The notes beneath the pieces are model-generated. The model had not been told where the DNA came from, did no database searches, and was given only the letters and a program-made list of their open reading frames with translations. Shown here in pieces: positions 11,401-26,400 of a stretch of 64,000 bases of DNA. The position numbers and the translations under genes were made by a program. Every line of letters begins with the position of its first letter. Positions within the stretch are counted from its first letter, which is position 1. Source of the DNA: Atrichornis clamosus (Eukaryota > Chordata > Aves > Passeriformes > Menuridae); NCBI GenBank assembly GCA_013400975.1, contig WBMZ01000171.1, forward strand, positions 1 through 64,000, written 5' to 3'.

Positions 11401-14400
11401 GAGGATCTGCTTGGTGGGGGACGTGGGAAAGAGTCTGACATCTGTCTTAAACTTCATAATACCATAATTTGCTGTTCAGCTGTGCCTTTAAGTTTGTAGC
11501 AACGGGAAAATTACAGTGCTTAGCAATTATTAATCATTTTTGCTATAAACAAATCCAATATTTTTACAATTAGGAACAACTCCTCTTTTTTTTTGTGCAA
11601 AAATAAATAAGATGAATGCAGTGTAAACATTTGCATAACCACAATATTTGTTGGATGGTTGAAGTGAAAGCCCAGCAAACAGTGCTTAAAGAGAAAAATG
11701 TAAATACATTTAACAGAATCCAGCAGTCTCTGCAGGAAATAATGAAAGGACCTTAGTAAAGAGGGAGAAAATCAAGTATTACATACCTAAACCATCAGTT
11801 TGTAGTGAATGTTTCAAGCTCAAGAGCAGTGGAGTTGCTCATGTACCAGCAAATGCCACATCACAAAAAGAAAACCCAAATTGTTGACAGAGACCTGTAA
11901 AAAGTAAATCAAGAAACCACTTAGGCTGAGGAGTTCTAAAGCGTGTTGCAAAATGCAGCGAAAAGCCTTGTGATTTTGCTTAAAAATGTATCAATCTGAA
12001 AGTGGAATTAGCCTTTATCAAACCACAGGAAAATATTTCAGGGGATTTTATTAACTGTTGTCCACATGGAAAGGCTTGGCAAAATAATGACATTGTTTAG
12101 AAATATCAAGGCTGGAAGAAACTTTGGTGTAGACATCACACCCCTTCCTTGAGCTGAAGGAAACTCAGGAAAAGAAGAGTGCAGTGGTGACAGAAGCCAT
12201 TTGAACCCCAGATCTGTCCTGCTTTTGGGCTCCTTCTTTGATGGGATGCCTGGGTCTTCATGGAGGAGACTAAATGCTTCTGCTCCTGTGAAGTTCTGGA
12301 GACAGTTCTGGGAAGTTTTTGTCTCCCACACACAGACCTTTGTGCATCATTCTCTGCGTGTCAGGTTGGAATCCTGGCAAATCTTGTTAGCAGTAGTTAC
12401 ATTTAGTTTCCAACAGCTTTGATGACATGCTGTTGGCTTGACTGTTGTTGTGGGTGGTGGGACCCTGATCTGAATTCTCTATCTTGCACATTCTTTGATT
12501 GCTGTTCTGTTTTACCCACTAATAAGTTCTCACAAATCTTAGGAAATATATCAAAAGCAAGTATATAAACTAATCATGATGCTTTTGGGAGAGCTGAAAG
12601 AGCACATTGTATGACTTCCAAAAGGGATTTCTTTTTCATTTAGATGTTAGCATGGAGTGGTTTCAACTTTTTATCTGCCATCTTGGTATTCAGAGCTGTC
12701 GCTTAATATTAGCAAATAAATGCTACATCAGACACAGGAAAAGATGCTCTGATTCAGGTTTGGTAACTGAATGTGACAGTTTAGTTGGAGTTACCATGGT
12801 TGAAGGCATGATGTAATTCCAGCAGAATGTCTTTCTTCTGCAGCAAATAAACCTTCATTTCCTGTGCAGCACACACTGGAGCTGTGGGGAGTGAAGGTTT
12901 TCCCAGAATCTGAACTTTGAGAGAGTAGTAATACCAGTGACAAAATTATTTGCAAGATCACCTGTTTGTCCTGGTGAGCCTGAATTTTAGATATTAAAAA
13001 TAAGTATTGTTGTTTTGTTTCTATTTAGCATGTTTTCTCATGACATCTAGAAAGTTGCTTTGAAAAATCTGTGTGGTGGTTTTAGGGCATCTAGACAAGA
13101 CCAAAATCAGAGTGAAGTATTTACACTTTTTAAATTCTTCAAGTTAAAATTTAATTAAATGGCTCTAGTGTGATTTAATTTCATGAATTTACATTCTGAT
13201 GTTTTTAGGTCTGCTTTTTTAATACATTAAGTCATTATTATGAAATTGTAAAAAATAATTCTTAAAAACTGTGCCTGAGTGGACTTCAGTTGCAGTTGTC
13301 TTTGCCCAGTAAATGATGCTAATTTACCTTAAAGCTGTGTATAATTGCATAAAGAGCAGCAGTATCAGAGATATGTAGGCCACACAACCACTCACCTATG
13401 CGGGCTGTGTGCTTCCCCTCTCTACTTGCTGGGTTAATGTGGTTTTTTACAAGTCTTGGTGACTCTTGCTTCGAATGTTTTGATGCTTGGCATGCCTTGG
13501 TACCTGGGCAGAACATCAAGAGATCCCAGCTTCTACAGTTTTATCAGTGGAAGGGCTTGTAAGACATTAAAATCTGATTTTCTGTTTTCAGTTTAAAATT
13601 ATTACTGTTGTGGTCTTAATAGGAAAGACTGTCGTGAAAAAAGACTTTTTTTGTTTGTTGTATTATTCATCCCCTCCCTCTCCCTCTTTTTTTCTCCTCC
13701 AAAAAATGTTCAGAACGAGCTGCCATGAATGGCAGAGATACTGAACTGATGGCCATATCAGCAGGGCTTATGTTGGCACATATGGCCACACCTATGGCAT
13801 CCTGTCATGTTATTTAATGTATTAAAACTAATTCACACCGTAACACGGCGCCATTGTTACATTTCCCACTGAAGAGTGTGGGGGGATCTACATTCCCTGA
13901 ATTGCATGCACTTTACTATTAAGACATACACTTTAGAATTCAGTAGAGCACCATGTGTATTGGTGGTAGTTGTTCAGAGTTGTTTAATCACTGATACACT
14001 CACACTGCAAAAGGATTATGCCTTGAAACTGACAGTGATGCTAAATATCATAGAAAGACTAATGTTAACATTCTTACATTCCTGAAGCCAAATCTCCAAT
14101 GTGTTTGTAACAACCAGACCTTGCCAGGTGTAGATAAATTTTGTAGATAAATTTGCATTTTCAAGTACTTACGGCATTAACTCACAAACAAGAAACATGA
14201 CACTGTAGTGTTTGTCAATACTGTTTGACCACAAAGGAAACAGAAGCACAGTCTGGTCAATTGTTTGCATTTTACTTTTAATGGTGAACCTCAAAATACT
14301 TCATGTTTCCAGGCTTGCATATATACCTGCCTTTGTTTCTCTTAAATTAAATTGTGCTGGTTCAGAGTTCTGCTCTAATTTTCTGGGGATGACGATGCTC

Positions 14401-17400
14401 GTCTGTATTGGAACCATGCTCTTACTTTGGCCAAGTGCCTGTGTTTTTAGCAGTGTCATATGATTATCTTTCAGTGTGTTTGGATCGTTTGCCTGCAGCA
14501 CACGGGTCATGCTGGCTCAGAGTGAATATTGCAGATTTAGGGCCTCAGAGTGGCTTCCTGAGAACCAGGCAAAATGGCCAAACTTCCATATGTTGCTGCT
14601 TTGTGGAAAATTCATGGTTATTGTCCTTTTAGCTGTGAGGTCTAGCTGTGAGTTTTGTTTCCTTCCCAACACCATCTCACTCTCATTGTCTCCGAACAAC
14701 CAAGATACATGAAAAAATCCTTTTCTCCCCTTTGTTACAAAGAATAATTACAATTTTCTACTCTGTAAGAAGATGCAGTCTCATACTTTTGGGTTTTTTT
14801 CCCTGCATGATAAGGTTTTCTTTACGGCAAATCTTTATGTTAGCCTTATTAATTAAAAGGCAGACACTGCTGCATTTAATATTGTAAAGAAAGCAATTTA
14901 GCTTTTTCCTAGAGGTCAGAATGTGGAGTTGCTCGAGAACATTATAGACTTGCACTGTGTAATCAGTGTGTGATTTTGAGGTCGGGTCCTTTCTAGATAT
15001 AACTAAAGAGCATTGAAGTTCACTGAGATTTAGGGACTTGTGGTGCGGGAAGATGTGTTCTAGGGTTACGAATTACTTTTTGTGAACCATAAAAATAACT
15101 TACTTTTCCCCATATAGACCAACACACAGTGAGGAAACACTGCTTTTTTACCTTGTAGGAGTCAAGACTTAATATATATACTTAAAAAAATGTATCTATA
15201 TATAAAGTATGTATATAACATAAGACTTTTTTCGTACTGCAGTGGTACTCAGTGTGACGCTGCCAATGCAGAGTGTTAATATCTGGTACAAATGTGATTA
15301 TGAATGCCCCAATTTCAAGGTTATTATTCTCATTCACAGCAGAAATGAATTTGGTTCTCTGAACTTACATGAAATTCAGGTGTTTTCCTGAAGGACTGAG
15401 ACAATAGATCTTTCATACATAGCAGGTTTTTTTTCACTATAATTCAGTTTGTTAATGTTGTGTAATCTTTCTGCCCTGGTTTGCCAGGGACTAGTTCCGA
15501 CAGCAGTTGGACTTGCTTACTGACTTTTTAAATGAAACACTTCTACTGTGCAAGATACTGAGAGCACATACTAAGCAAAGGAGGCATTGTCTAAATGTTT
15601 AGGAATGGAAAATACACTTCTTGGCATAAATGGATGTCTGTAACTGCGAGTATTTTGCTTAATGGGTGGCTTTCTCATGGTGATCTGTCGTGGTAGCACT
15701 GAAAATGAGTTATTTCAAGTGACTCAAACATACTTTACCACCATTTTGCTCTGAATTCTGGAAGAAGATGTAATGTCATACACTAAATAAGATTTAAGTT
15801 TGCTTTTTGAAGAGAAAAACAATAAAGTGTAAGAACTCGTTGTGATCATGAGATAGACATTTTTCTGGGATAAGTGATCAACGAAGTTGCAGAAAGGCAG
15901 ACGTGTCTAGTACGGAAGAGAAAAAGCTGTGGCTTGTATGAGACAAAAGACTTGTGCTGTAGGTCATTCTTTATAACATAAGCTTTGTGTCCATCTACTG
16001 ATTTTTGCAATATGATCATTAGTGTTTCCATCTGTATTTTGTATTTTTCCCTATCTGATAGCCTGCCAATAAAATTTCTTTCCCAGACAGCTGAACCTAG
16101 CTTGCATACTGACAGGGCACAAAAAAAAAATAAAACCACCTTCAAAGGAAAGCACATTAAAAAGCTTAGAAATCACCAGAAAGCGTTAACGGCTCTGTTG
16201 GCTGTTACACAATGGGATGCAGGAATTGCAATAATGTTCTCTTCCATCTGGTGCCTGCAAACTTGCTGTTTTCGGAGGCATTCATTGCTGTAGCAAACTG
16301 TTCACTTATTCATTCTTGTGTAGTTGCCCGTTATTCTTTGGAAAAGACTTGGGTTGAAAGCGGCTCAGTTCTTTGTTACAGAAGTGCTCAGTGTCAAACA
16401 TATTACAAGAAGATGTCAGTCCAAATGCAAATATCATCAACTTTCAAAGCCTCTCCGCATGTTGTATATATTTGGAATGTACTGTGAAGGTGTAGTCCCA
16501 GGAGTGAGGATCTTGACTGACAATACTTAAAGGAAAATCATGCAATATCTGTGCCAAAATGTCTATCTCCAAACTGAAATTTCAATTTCCGTTTTAAATT
16601 CCCTGGCTTGTGTTAGCTAACATTACAGCCTTAGTTTTCCTTCTTTTCTTAGAATCTGTGTATTTTCTTTGTTGCATCTGGACTGGTTAATTTTCAGGAC
16701 TGTGAGATACCAACTGACTGGAAGGTGTCAGTTGGAGAGGGAGGAATGGTTTAATGAACTAAAGCAAGTGAAGGCAGAGACAGGACACATTCCTTATTGC
16801 TAGACTATGAGATAAAGGAGTTAATATATAATTTCTGAGCACAATCCAGTTAAAAATGTCCAACTCTTGGTCCTCCCTGGACATCTGAAATAACTATGTT
16901 CATGCAGCAGGTGTCTTTGGTGATGTGTTAGTAGCAAGACAGGTTAGCCATCACCCATCATACATTGTGTTATCCCAGAATTTAAATTAGTCTCTTCAGT
17001 CCTGCAGTAGTGAACAGGTAAATTAACTTATTAATACTTTTCCTGAAAGTATTATTATACGATTTCTCAGCATTCTGCTCATTTTAGTTGAATGTTATAT
17101 AATGATGTGCGTTTATGTAAATCTTGTGTTGCTTTCAGAAATTGTGAGCAGTAGTGGGGTGAGTTGAGACGACCTTAGAAACATTTCGTTTCAGCCTATG
17201 GAAACTTCCAGGTGCCTTTGTCTTTTCCCCCCTTTTTTTCTGGAAGGAGCCGGTGCCGCCTGTGCTGATGTGCCTGTGGTAGTTGTGCGTGGAGTCTGTC
17301 ACTGTGTGTTGTGTTCCCACGTGCTGCAGGTGCAGTGGCTGAAGTACCAACCACCACGTCTGCTCTTCGGGGTTCAGCACCAAGGGCTGTCAGGATGAAA

Positions 17401-20400
17401 GCTTAGCTCTCACGGGGAGGTGTGTGGGAAAACCAGTGATTCTGCCTTCTTTTTTGACTTAATTCCTTTGGAAATGCCCTGGAGATCAGTTGAGAGTCTG
17501 TTTGTCACCACAGTGTACTCTTCAAGTTGTTTGCCAGTTTTTTGTGCTTTTGAGTACCTCTAAATAAAGATCTTATCTGCTTGAGATAAGGCAGCAGCTG
17601 TGCCAACATGGGCTGGATAGATGGTCATGGTGACCTTCAAAACCAGTTATTTCTTCACCAGATACATTGAAACTTTAGCCCTGAATATGAATTAATGAAT
17701 CTGAATTAAGTGCCTTGCATAAGCAAACTGAATTCCATCTTCCAGCTTCATTAGTGCTTCAGCTTGTGAAATTTTTGTTTTCCCTCCTATGTGCTCAGTC
17801 AAATCCACACTTGTAGGATGCTAGTAGGTAATCCTGATCCTTTTAGAAGTGAGGTATGTCAGAAGCACTAGTTAAACGTTGTTGCCTGGGCCATACAATT
17901 TTGAGCAATTCTGGAAGCTGAGGCAGGTGTCTTGAGCTGACCTGGTACTTGGCACCACTGGGTCCTTTGCCTCTCATCAGCAGAAGCTTCTGAGTACAAG
18001 ATGCTTGGGAAAATGAGGCCACTTAGGCCCTTAAGTAGAGCAGTGCCAGTCTGGATGAGAATCTCTGATTTTGAACGTTTTGTCCAAGATTTAGAAGCTA
18101 AGGCAAAGTTAAGTGTCCTGAGTAGTTAACACAGGTTTGCAGGAAAGGACACAGCTAGAAAAGCTTCCTATATGAAATCCTAAACCCAAGGTAGGATGCA
18201 TGGAATATATTTAAACATCTCCTTTGTTGGATTCTTGTCTTTCAGCAGTGTCACAGTGTGTGTTCTAATATCTGTTTAATATATGTTTAATTAGTCCAGT
18301 GTTTAAGATGCAGAAGTGCAGCTAAAGAAAAATTGAAGAGACTATTGTATCAGAATATCAATCTTATGGTCTGGGGTACTAAGTACAACTATTTAAATCT
18401 CAAAAAAATTACATTACTACTGCATCCATTTAAATACACCCATAAATGGTAGACACTCTCGTAAGTTTCTAATTTTTGAAATATTTGTTTGCTGTCTGTT
18501 GTTAGATACTTAATTTCATGTTCCCCAGCTTTTTTCCTATATTTTAGAAGGATAGAAACATACTTGCTATTTAACATCAGATGTAGTTTTTGTGTAAACT
18601 ATAACTGCACAAATTTGAATTCTAGGGAAAATGTTAAACTTCGGAAAGAGCAGACTGCAAGAGGTCTGCTATACCAAGTGTTAGCAAGGTGTAGCACTCT
18701 TTTCTGGATTGTGTTAGAAAACCTGTTTTGATCTGTTTTTCTGTGATGTGTGTTTCAGTCTCTGCCCTTGCCCCTTCTCAGAAATTTTTCTGTCGGTGAA
18801 GTGATGTTAACCACATTTGGGCAAAGTCCAGGCTTTTAAAGATAATTAAGCTCCTGCAAGTTGTATGGAGTCAAATGGCTGAGTGGAGGACAGGCCACGA
18901 AGGTTCTCTGCCTGAGGCAAGGTGCTGAGTGCCAGAGAATCCGCCTGGCAAAGGCCTTTGTAAGTGACCCTGCTGCAGGAAGAGCCCTCTCCTTCCTTGG
19001 AACCAACGCTTGATGCAGACCTGAAGGAAAGAAAATCAGCCAGACAAAACATTTCAAAGTAATTCCAGGTAATTCTGGGCTTACTGTATTTAGCAAGCAA
19101 CTTGATAAGCAATTTCAAAATGTTTTGTCATCTGAACTTGATGCAATATGAAAAAATAAATATGAGTTGATTAAAGAACTATGCTTCCATAAATAGAAGA
19201 CTGGTGTTTTGCTATTGATTTTTTTGCCCCCTGTTTCCTCGAGTGCCTGTGCTTTGGGAAGACAGAGAGTGCATTTGATTAAATGGTAGTAAAGGCACCC
19301 TTGTACTCCTGGCAGAATATGGGAAGTATATGGATACTAAAACATTGCATTCTTTGGTGAAGCTTGGCTTACTGTAGCTGATACAACATCTGTCCCTGTG
19401 AATGGCAGATGGGAATGTCTGTGAACAGTGACAATACCTAGGCAAGGTATGTTTTTGCCACTGTTAACCGAATTTGTGGTATTAGACTTTATTTCCTACT
19501 CCAGGCTTTTTACCTCATCTACCAACTCTACTGATTGTCTTTGTCTCTGCATGGAAAGTGCTGCCACAGTAGGGTCTCATTACAGGATTTTATTTCAAAC
19601 CCATCTCTAGAAATACCTCTAAAAATAACTAGACTTTAATGTCCTTTTTTTAAAAAAGTCTTTCTGAAAAGTGCTGAGATAATATTGTGACAGAAATCTT
19701 GGTAAAAAAGAAGAAATAGAAAAATAACATGAGTGGGGTGGTTAGTGATGTTTGTCAGTTAATGTGCTTCATTACCTTCAAATGCAGTCCCTGTTCTGGT
19801 ACACTCACTTTTCTGGAAGGTGTCCTCACAATATTTTAGTACTTTCAGATTTTGTCCTTTGGTATTTTAAACTGTTTTGAGAATTCACTTCTACCTGTTG
19901 TTTTTCAAAGGCAGCCCTTGATCACAGATCCGGTAACTATGTGTAAACACCTGTAGTAGGTGTTTCAGTGTCTCTTTTTTCAGTCAGGTCTGGAAATCTT
20001 GCTGTGACAAGCTGTTCCCTTCGATGTGTGAAGTCCTTCATAAAGGACAGCACTCTTCAAAGATGTAAATAATATGTAATTAAAAAGCATAATCAGTTTT
20101 CTTTAGTGACTGAAGAACATTTAATAGCCATGCATGAGTAATACAACAAAGTGCTTAAGCAAATCAAATCAGAATCAAGTGCCTCAAAGTTTTTAAAATA
20201 ATAATTATTAAGAACTGAACGCTTGACACTTTGAGCTGAACTTATTAATAATATGTAGTCATACAGGGAGTGAGTGAATGGCTGAATAGAAAGAAGTGTG
20301 AGGAGTAGGAGGGAAGTGAGCTGATGCAATACTTGGGTAAGGAAGGGGATGAGCCCATTCTAGTACTTCACAGATTGTTTTTTTTTTAATTGCTTCAGAA

Positions 20401-23400
20401 TGCCTGAAATGAGACTACAAATAGTTTAATTTTCAGCATCAGGAGAGCAGAAGGGTGGGTTTTCCATATCTTTTTTTTATCTCCTGTCCATTTTTTGCCT
20501 TGTCTCTTACTTAAATTTTCCCCTACCTGTATCAAAGAACAGGTATTAAAAAATTTCTTATATCTGAATGTGGAGTAGATACAGCATATTCAGCTGGTCC
20601 TGAAGTAAAATATTTGGTTTTAAATGATAAGAAAAATACAGAAAGCTTCTTCAGCACTTCTCTCAAAAAATAGTTTAGGGACAATACTTGTTGTAGGACT
20701 AGAAATCAGTTCTGGATGATTTACAGCTTTTTGGGTTAAAAGAACAGTTGAAACAAGTTCTGAGTGTGTCACTAGTAGGATTTGAAGTCAGACTTGTAGA
20801 ATTATTTTTCTCCACTAGTCTATTGCAAGTGGCTTGTTGATAACTATGGCATTATTAAATTTAATTGCTATTCTGGTTATTATTTCTGAAAATGGTAAGT
20901 CTTTGGTATGTAACAGTTGATGGATTTCTCTCAGCAGTTGTGTTTCTTAGTGAGCAAAACCGAAACTCTCTCAGATTTGGTTTCAGCATGTAGTAAGAAT
21001 TACAGAATAGCTGGCCTTAGCAAAGAGGCTTGAAAGGATATATCATTAATTCTGGTTCTGTTTAAAATAAGTAGATGGATGCCTTTAGTGTTCATGTTTC
21101 TTAAATTCCAAAGGGTACATTTTAAGTTCTGGAAGATGTTTAATGGTTTTGGCTGAAACATGCTTCACCTTCCTTCAGTCAAGTGTGCAGGATAGTCTGG
21201 CAACCAGCCATTGTACCGAGATCATTAGGGGAAAAAAAGCAACGTTTAGGAATGGGACAAAAGTATAACTTAGACTTTTTAGATTCAAGAATTTTCAAAA
21301 GGAGAATCTGCTTTATATATTAAAAATAGGTCTGAAAAGATGCTGAGACAAATACCAGAAGGTTCTTTAACCCTGCATGTAGAAATACTAAAGAAAGAGA
21401 AGAAAGCCCAGGGAAAAGACTGCAGACAAAATTTTATTTTACTCTCTTCACCAGGTAAATGGAAATAAATTCCTATTTTCAATAAGGATTATTTCAGAGA
21501 AGGCAGGCTGTCTGGTGAGGGTGGGGGTATATCTAGGTAGTAGTTACTTCAATCAAGGGGGAAGCAAATTTTGAGAGGAGATCATGAAGTAGAAAGTAGG
21601 AGATAATTTCTACCCTAGAATTTCTGTCAGGTTTCAGAAATGTCTTGGGTTTTGGGTTTAAGGGGTTTTTTTTTCTATTTCAAAAGGTCAAAAGCTATAG
21701 GTTTATTAGTTTGGCATCTGTGGTACCCAAGGCTTTCAAAGAAATTCTTAAAGTAGATGTAAGTAAAGGTTGAAAAGGGAAATAGGATGGAATGCAAGAT
21801 GATTTTACAGAAGATAGTGGATATATTGAACCATTATCTATCATTTGGCAAAACAACTGATTTATTTGAGAAAGGAAATTCAGTGCTTCTCATCCCTGTA
21901 GAGTTTAGTAAAACTTTTTATCAATGGCACACAGGAAAACAGAGCTGTGTGATAATACCACAAAAATTCACCTTCGGACAAATACTTTAAGTTGCAATTG
22001 TAGCACAGGGAGTAGGAGAGGGTTAATGAAATCTGCTGATGGCAAAACATCTGGAGGCATTGTCAATACAGCAGAAGGTAAAAAATTCCTGTGGAGAGAA
22101 CCAGAGGACCTCGAGGACTGGCACAACAGAGAGAGGATGAAATTTAGTGGTGCAAAGTATAAGGTCATGTACTTGGGGAGCCCGGGTAGGGTAATTCTGC
22201 TTCAGAAGCTCGTGGCTCATTAGTTGGAAATGACTGAGGAGGAGAAATAAATGGATGCTTTAGTTGATCATAGGATTACTGTGAACTGCTCATGGGCATG
22301 AATGAAATAAAGACAGGTTTAGGTTCTGTCTGGATGTTGCTCTCTGATGAAATTGGTCTTAAACAAGGATGTTGAGGACTTGTCTGTCATGCTGTATGTT
22401 TAATTACAGCTACTCTCACTGAAAAAAAAATAAAGGGAATTAAAATATAGCAGATTTTTTATGGTGATTGGGAAAATCAGATTGGGAAAAGCCTATCTTA
22501 TGAGAAAAGACCAGAAGAATTCTTGTTTAGCCTAGTTAAAAAAAGAAAGCCTGAAAGGAAATATGATTTATCTCTGTTAATACATTGGGGAAAAAAGGTT
22601 TGAAATGCCAGGGAATGAGAAAAAGCTCCTTTTAAACTAAACTATAGTGTTGGCACTGGAATTTACAGTTATAAACTGAACTTGGATAAACTTGCACTAG
22701 AACCAGAGAAGTGAGATGCTGAAATAGCTTTCCAAAAGGAGCACTAGTATCCTGAAGTGAGTTAGTTCCCAGACAAACCTGTATAAATCTAGTAAGAGGC
22801 ATTATATGATGTTTGATACCTGTGGTAATGAGGTACTGAACTTAATAACCCAGAAGGTCCCTTGGCCTCCTATTTCATAGATCACTGCTAATTTGTGTTA
22901 TCCAGGACTGCAGTGAAAGATGCATATTTAGAGCTAATGCCTTTGTTTATATATAAAATCAGATTTTGCAAGGCTGCTTGGAGAGAAAGGAAATTAGAGC
23001 AGAGATTGCACAAGAATGAATATTTTCCCTGTGTGAAACAGGACCCTCATCTTTACATATCTCTGGGAGAGGGATTTTCACTTTGGCCTAGATAAGGGGT
23101 CCTGAAAGCCTGGGATCTGATTTTGAGAAAGTGTGATCCTCAAAATCCCTCAGATTTTATTATTTTAAAACCTGTCTCACAAGTTCTGTTTTCATGTGAA
23201 GTTTAGCTAGGAATTTCTTCTTTTATGTCCTGAGAGATTAAAGAGGGAGAATGCTGCAAGGTTAGTAATTTATTTCAAGCTTTGCCTTGAAGCAGAGAAA
23301 CACACTGGTCTTTAAAAACATGATTTTTAATGACCCACAATTTTAGATTTTTCATGGCTTTAGATTTTGCCTTTTTTTTGGGAATCTTGTTTCCAGCTTT

Positions 23401-26400
23401 GCTACCAAGAACATAATATTTTCCTTTCCTAGGTGAAATTTGTTTTCATTTGAAGTCATTTGGTGTTGAAAATGAGCAGAACTGACAGACATTCTTGTCC
23501 AAGGAAGATGTATTACAGGAAAGCAGCAGGGATGTAGAGCCTGAGAGAAGTCTGGGATTTTCAGGAGCTCTGCAGGAGTCCTGCCAACTGGAGGGGCCCA
23601 TGTGCACCTGGTGTCAGCTGCTGAGTGGTAGGAAAACACCCTGGCAGCATCTGTACAGGCAGTGTCCCGGCTGAGGTCTATACTGAAAAAAAAAAGAAGC
23701 CAACCCTGATGATAGAATTATAGTTTTATATGAGAAAATCTAATATTAATGTGCTCTTTTTAGGTTAATTTTGTCTGAGTGGCTCAGACAGTTCCCAATT
23801 GTGATTGGCAATCAATAGCAATAATACGAACACTGTCATGCTTCTTCATCAAAGTGACAAGGCTCAGAGCAGACAGTGTAATTGTTTGCTTTTCTGCACA
23901 GGTAGAGATGTGATTGCACTGCTTTTTTCCCTAAAGAACAAGTTCATGGGGGCTAAAGAAACTGTTGTGTAAAGTATCAGAGGCAAAGGCTTATGCAGAG
24001 GGAAATGTAAATATAAAACAGAATGGGCATTCAGTAAGGCATGCTAAACATTTGCAACTCAACAGGTCCTAACCTTATACCTTAAAACCAAACTAAAATC
24101 TCTAATAACTTTTTTAAACTTCCCAACATGACATATGCTTTTTCATGTTTTCTTGAGGCTTATCTCCATAACTGAGAATTAAATATCACTATTTTCTTTC
24201 TATTTTCGGTTATCAAAGTTACATATTTCTATCTAGCATCTGATTCTTTTCTTTGCCCATTGCAAATTTGACTTTGTTCTATGTATGTTACTTAATACCT
24301 GCAGTATCAACAATTCCTTCAATGCCAGTGTGGTTAAGAGATAGACCAGAAAAAGTTATTTTGAGAGCACCTGATATCAAAGGGATGAAAGCCTGGTCAG
24401 AAGTTCTGTTGAACCAGGGCAAAATGGAACAAAGCAAATACACTGTAGCTTTGGAAAGCTGATTCCAGCCCTGTGTTACACATACATCATCCTTCATCAT
24501 TTTAAGGAAATATGTGTATTTTTGGTTTTTGTTTTAAAATTCATGTTTCTTTTTTCTTTCCCGTGTTCATCTTTCCTACAAAGACTGTGTAAAGAATCGG
24601 TATTTTGTTCTACAGAGGAAAAGGTGGGAAAAGAATGTGCTCAGATGTGTTTCAAGAATGCTTTTGGCACCTAATTCTGTGGTTAATGCTTTTTTGAATA
24701 GGAGACAAAATTTGTGGAAGTGTTAACCCTCCCAGTGTTTAAATTATATTTTCAAGTTAAAGATACAAACAAATCTCGCTTCTACTCTTGCTTCTCAAGT
24801 TCTGTTACATGGGTTTACACTGGAAGTTACTAACTAGCATGGTAATAGTTTTATAGACACAGTTGTACTCTTTTTCCTTGATTATATCTCGCAAAAGTCT
24901 TGCAGCACCCGAAGAAATTCACAAATTTTGGTGTTCCAGCTTCCAGTATTATTGCATTTTGTTCCTTAAGGTTGCTGAAAATGAAATTCTTGCTCGTGTA
25001 GGGGTATCCATCCTTCAAAACATGCCTAATAGTTAACAGTACTATTTGGCAGTGATTTTGGTTTTAAACTTAGGGATTTAGTACAGAGAATTGTTGTTCT
25101 TCAAAAAGTTACTTGTTAGATTGCTTTGAAGCACATTTTTTACAGTTGATAAAGCTGTGAAGGTCCAGGCTGTATTACAGGGTTGTCTGAGACATGGTTA
25201 TGTTAATTTTGCCCTGTGATTAAAGGTTTTCCTGACCTGTGATGAAGCATTGAGCATGGTTTTTACCATTTTCAATTTTAAAATCAAACAATTACTAAAA
25301 GTACTTTTAAAATATGTAGGTATTTTACCACTGAATCATTACAGTCTGATAATATTTGATCTTAATTCTGGAATGTTTGGGTTTGAAAACAAAGATATCT
25401 AAAATATGTGTTGTGTACTTTACTGCCATCCCTTGTTTTAAAGGTTGCTGATGTTCATAAACAGAACCGGTTTTGAAATTATTTTGCTAAAATAGTGAGC
25501 TGTACAATCACTAACTGGGTTTTTTTTTTGAATGCTTGGAAATAATCAGCATTTTAGCAGTAGGAATGAGGATAACTAAATTATATTCTCAATTCTGTTG
25601 TGGATTTTCAATGTAAGTTTGATCAAAGCTCTTTACTTTTCTGTCTCAGTTTTCACAGAGTAGGTCATATTTGTAGGGGGTAGAAATAAACAGAACAAAA
25701 TGGATTTGTAAAACTAATCTTGATGCAGAATATTCAGTGAACTCTGTATTGTCACTTTGTATTGGAAAACCTTCTTAAAATATTCAATAAAACCATTAAG
25801 GCAAGAACTTAACCTTGAATTAATCCATCACTGCATTGCAATGTTTTCTTTCAGCTGTTCCTATGTTGAACAACAAACAGGCCTATTTAGGACCTTGCCT
25901 TTCCCTGTTTCATATTGGTCTTCCTGGGTTCCTTGATGAAAATTTTGTCTAATTTTTTTTGTAAGTGTGGAACTGTAGACTAAGCAAACATGGTGCAGCT
26001 TAAAAAAAAAAACCGTCATAACAGTAAAGACTGTTTTTGAGGATAAAAAACCACAGGACAGAGCTGTTTGATATTTTTGTTATAGATGGTCAGCTATACT
26101 TGAAAGTTAGAACAAACTTTCTTTCACAGCAGAACTGTGTGTAATCAGTATTTAGTCTAGTGGTCTACATTCCTCTTCCATCTTAAAATTGGGTGACAAT
26201 AAAAGCAAGAAAAATGGGGTTAAATTTCTGTCTAGCTTAATTTTGCATGTTTTAATGTACTGATATAAAATAAATATATTTCATTTGACTATGAAGTGGC
26301 TTTATTTTTCTCTTTTTCACAGTTATAATTGCAGTTTTTGCTTAGTCCTGTGTGGATACTGCAGTACAGGTGAAAGTATCAGGAGCATTTCTGATTAGAA

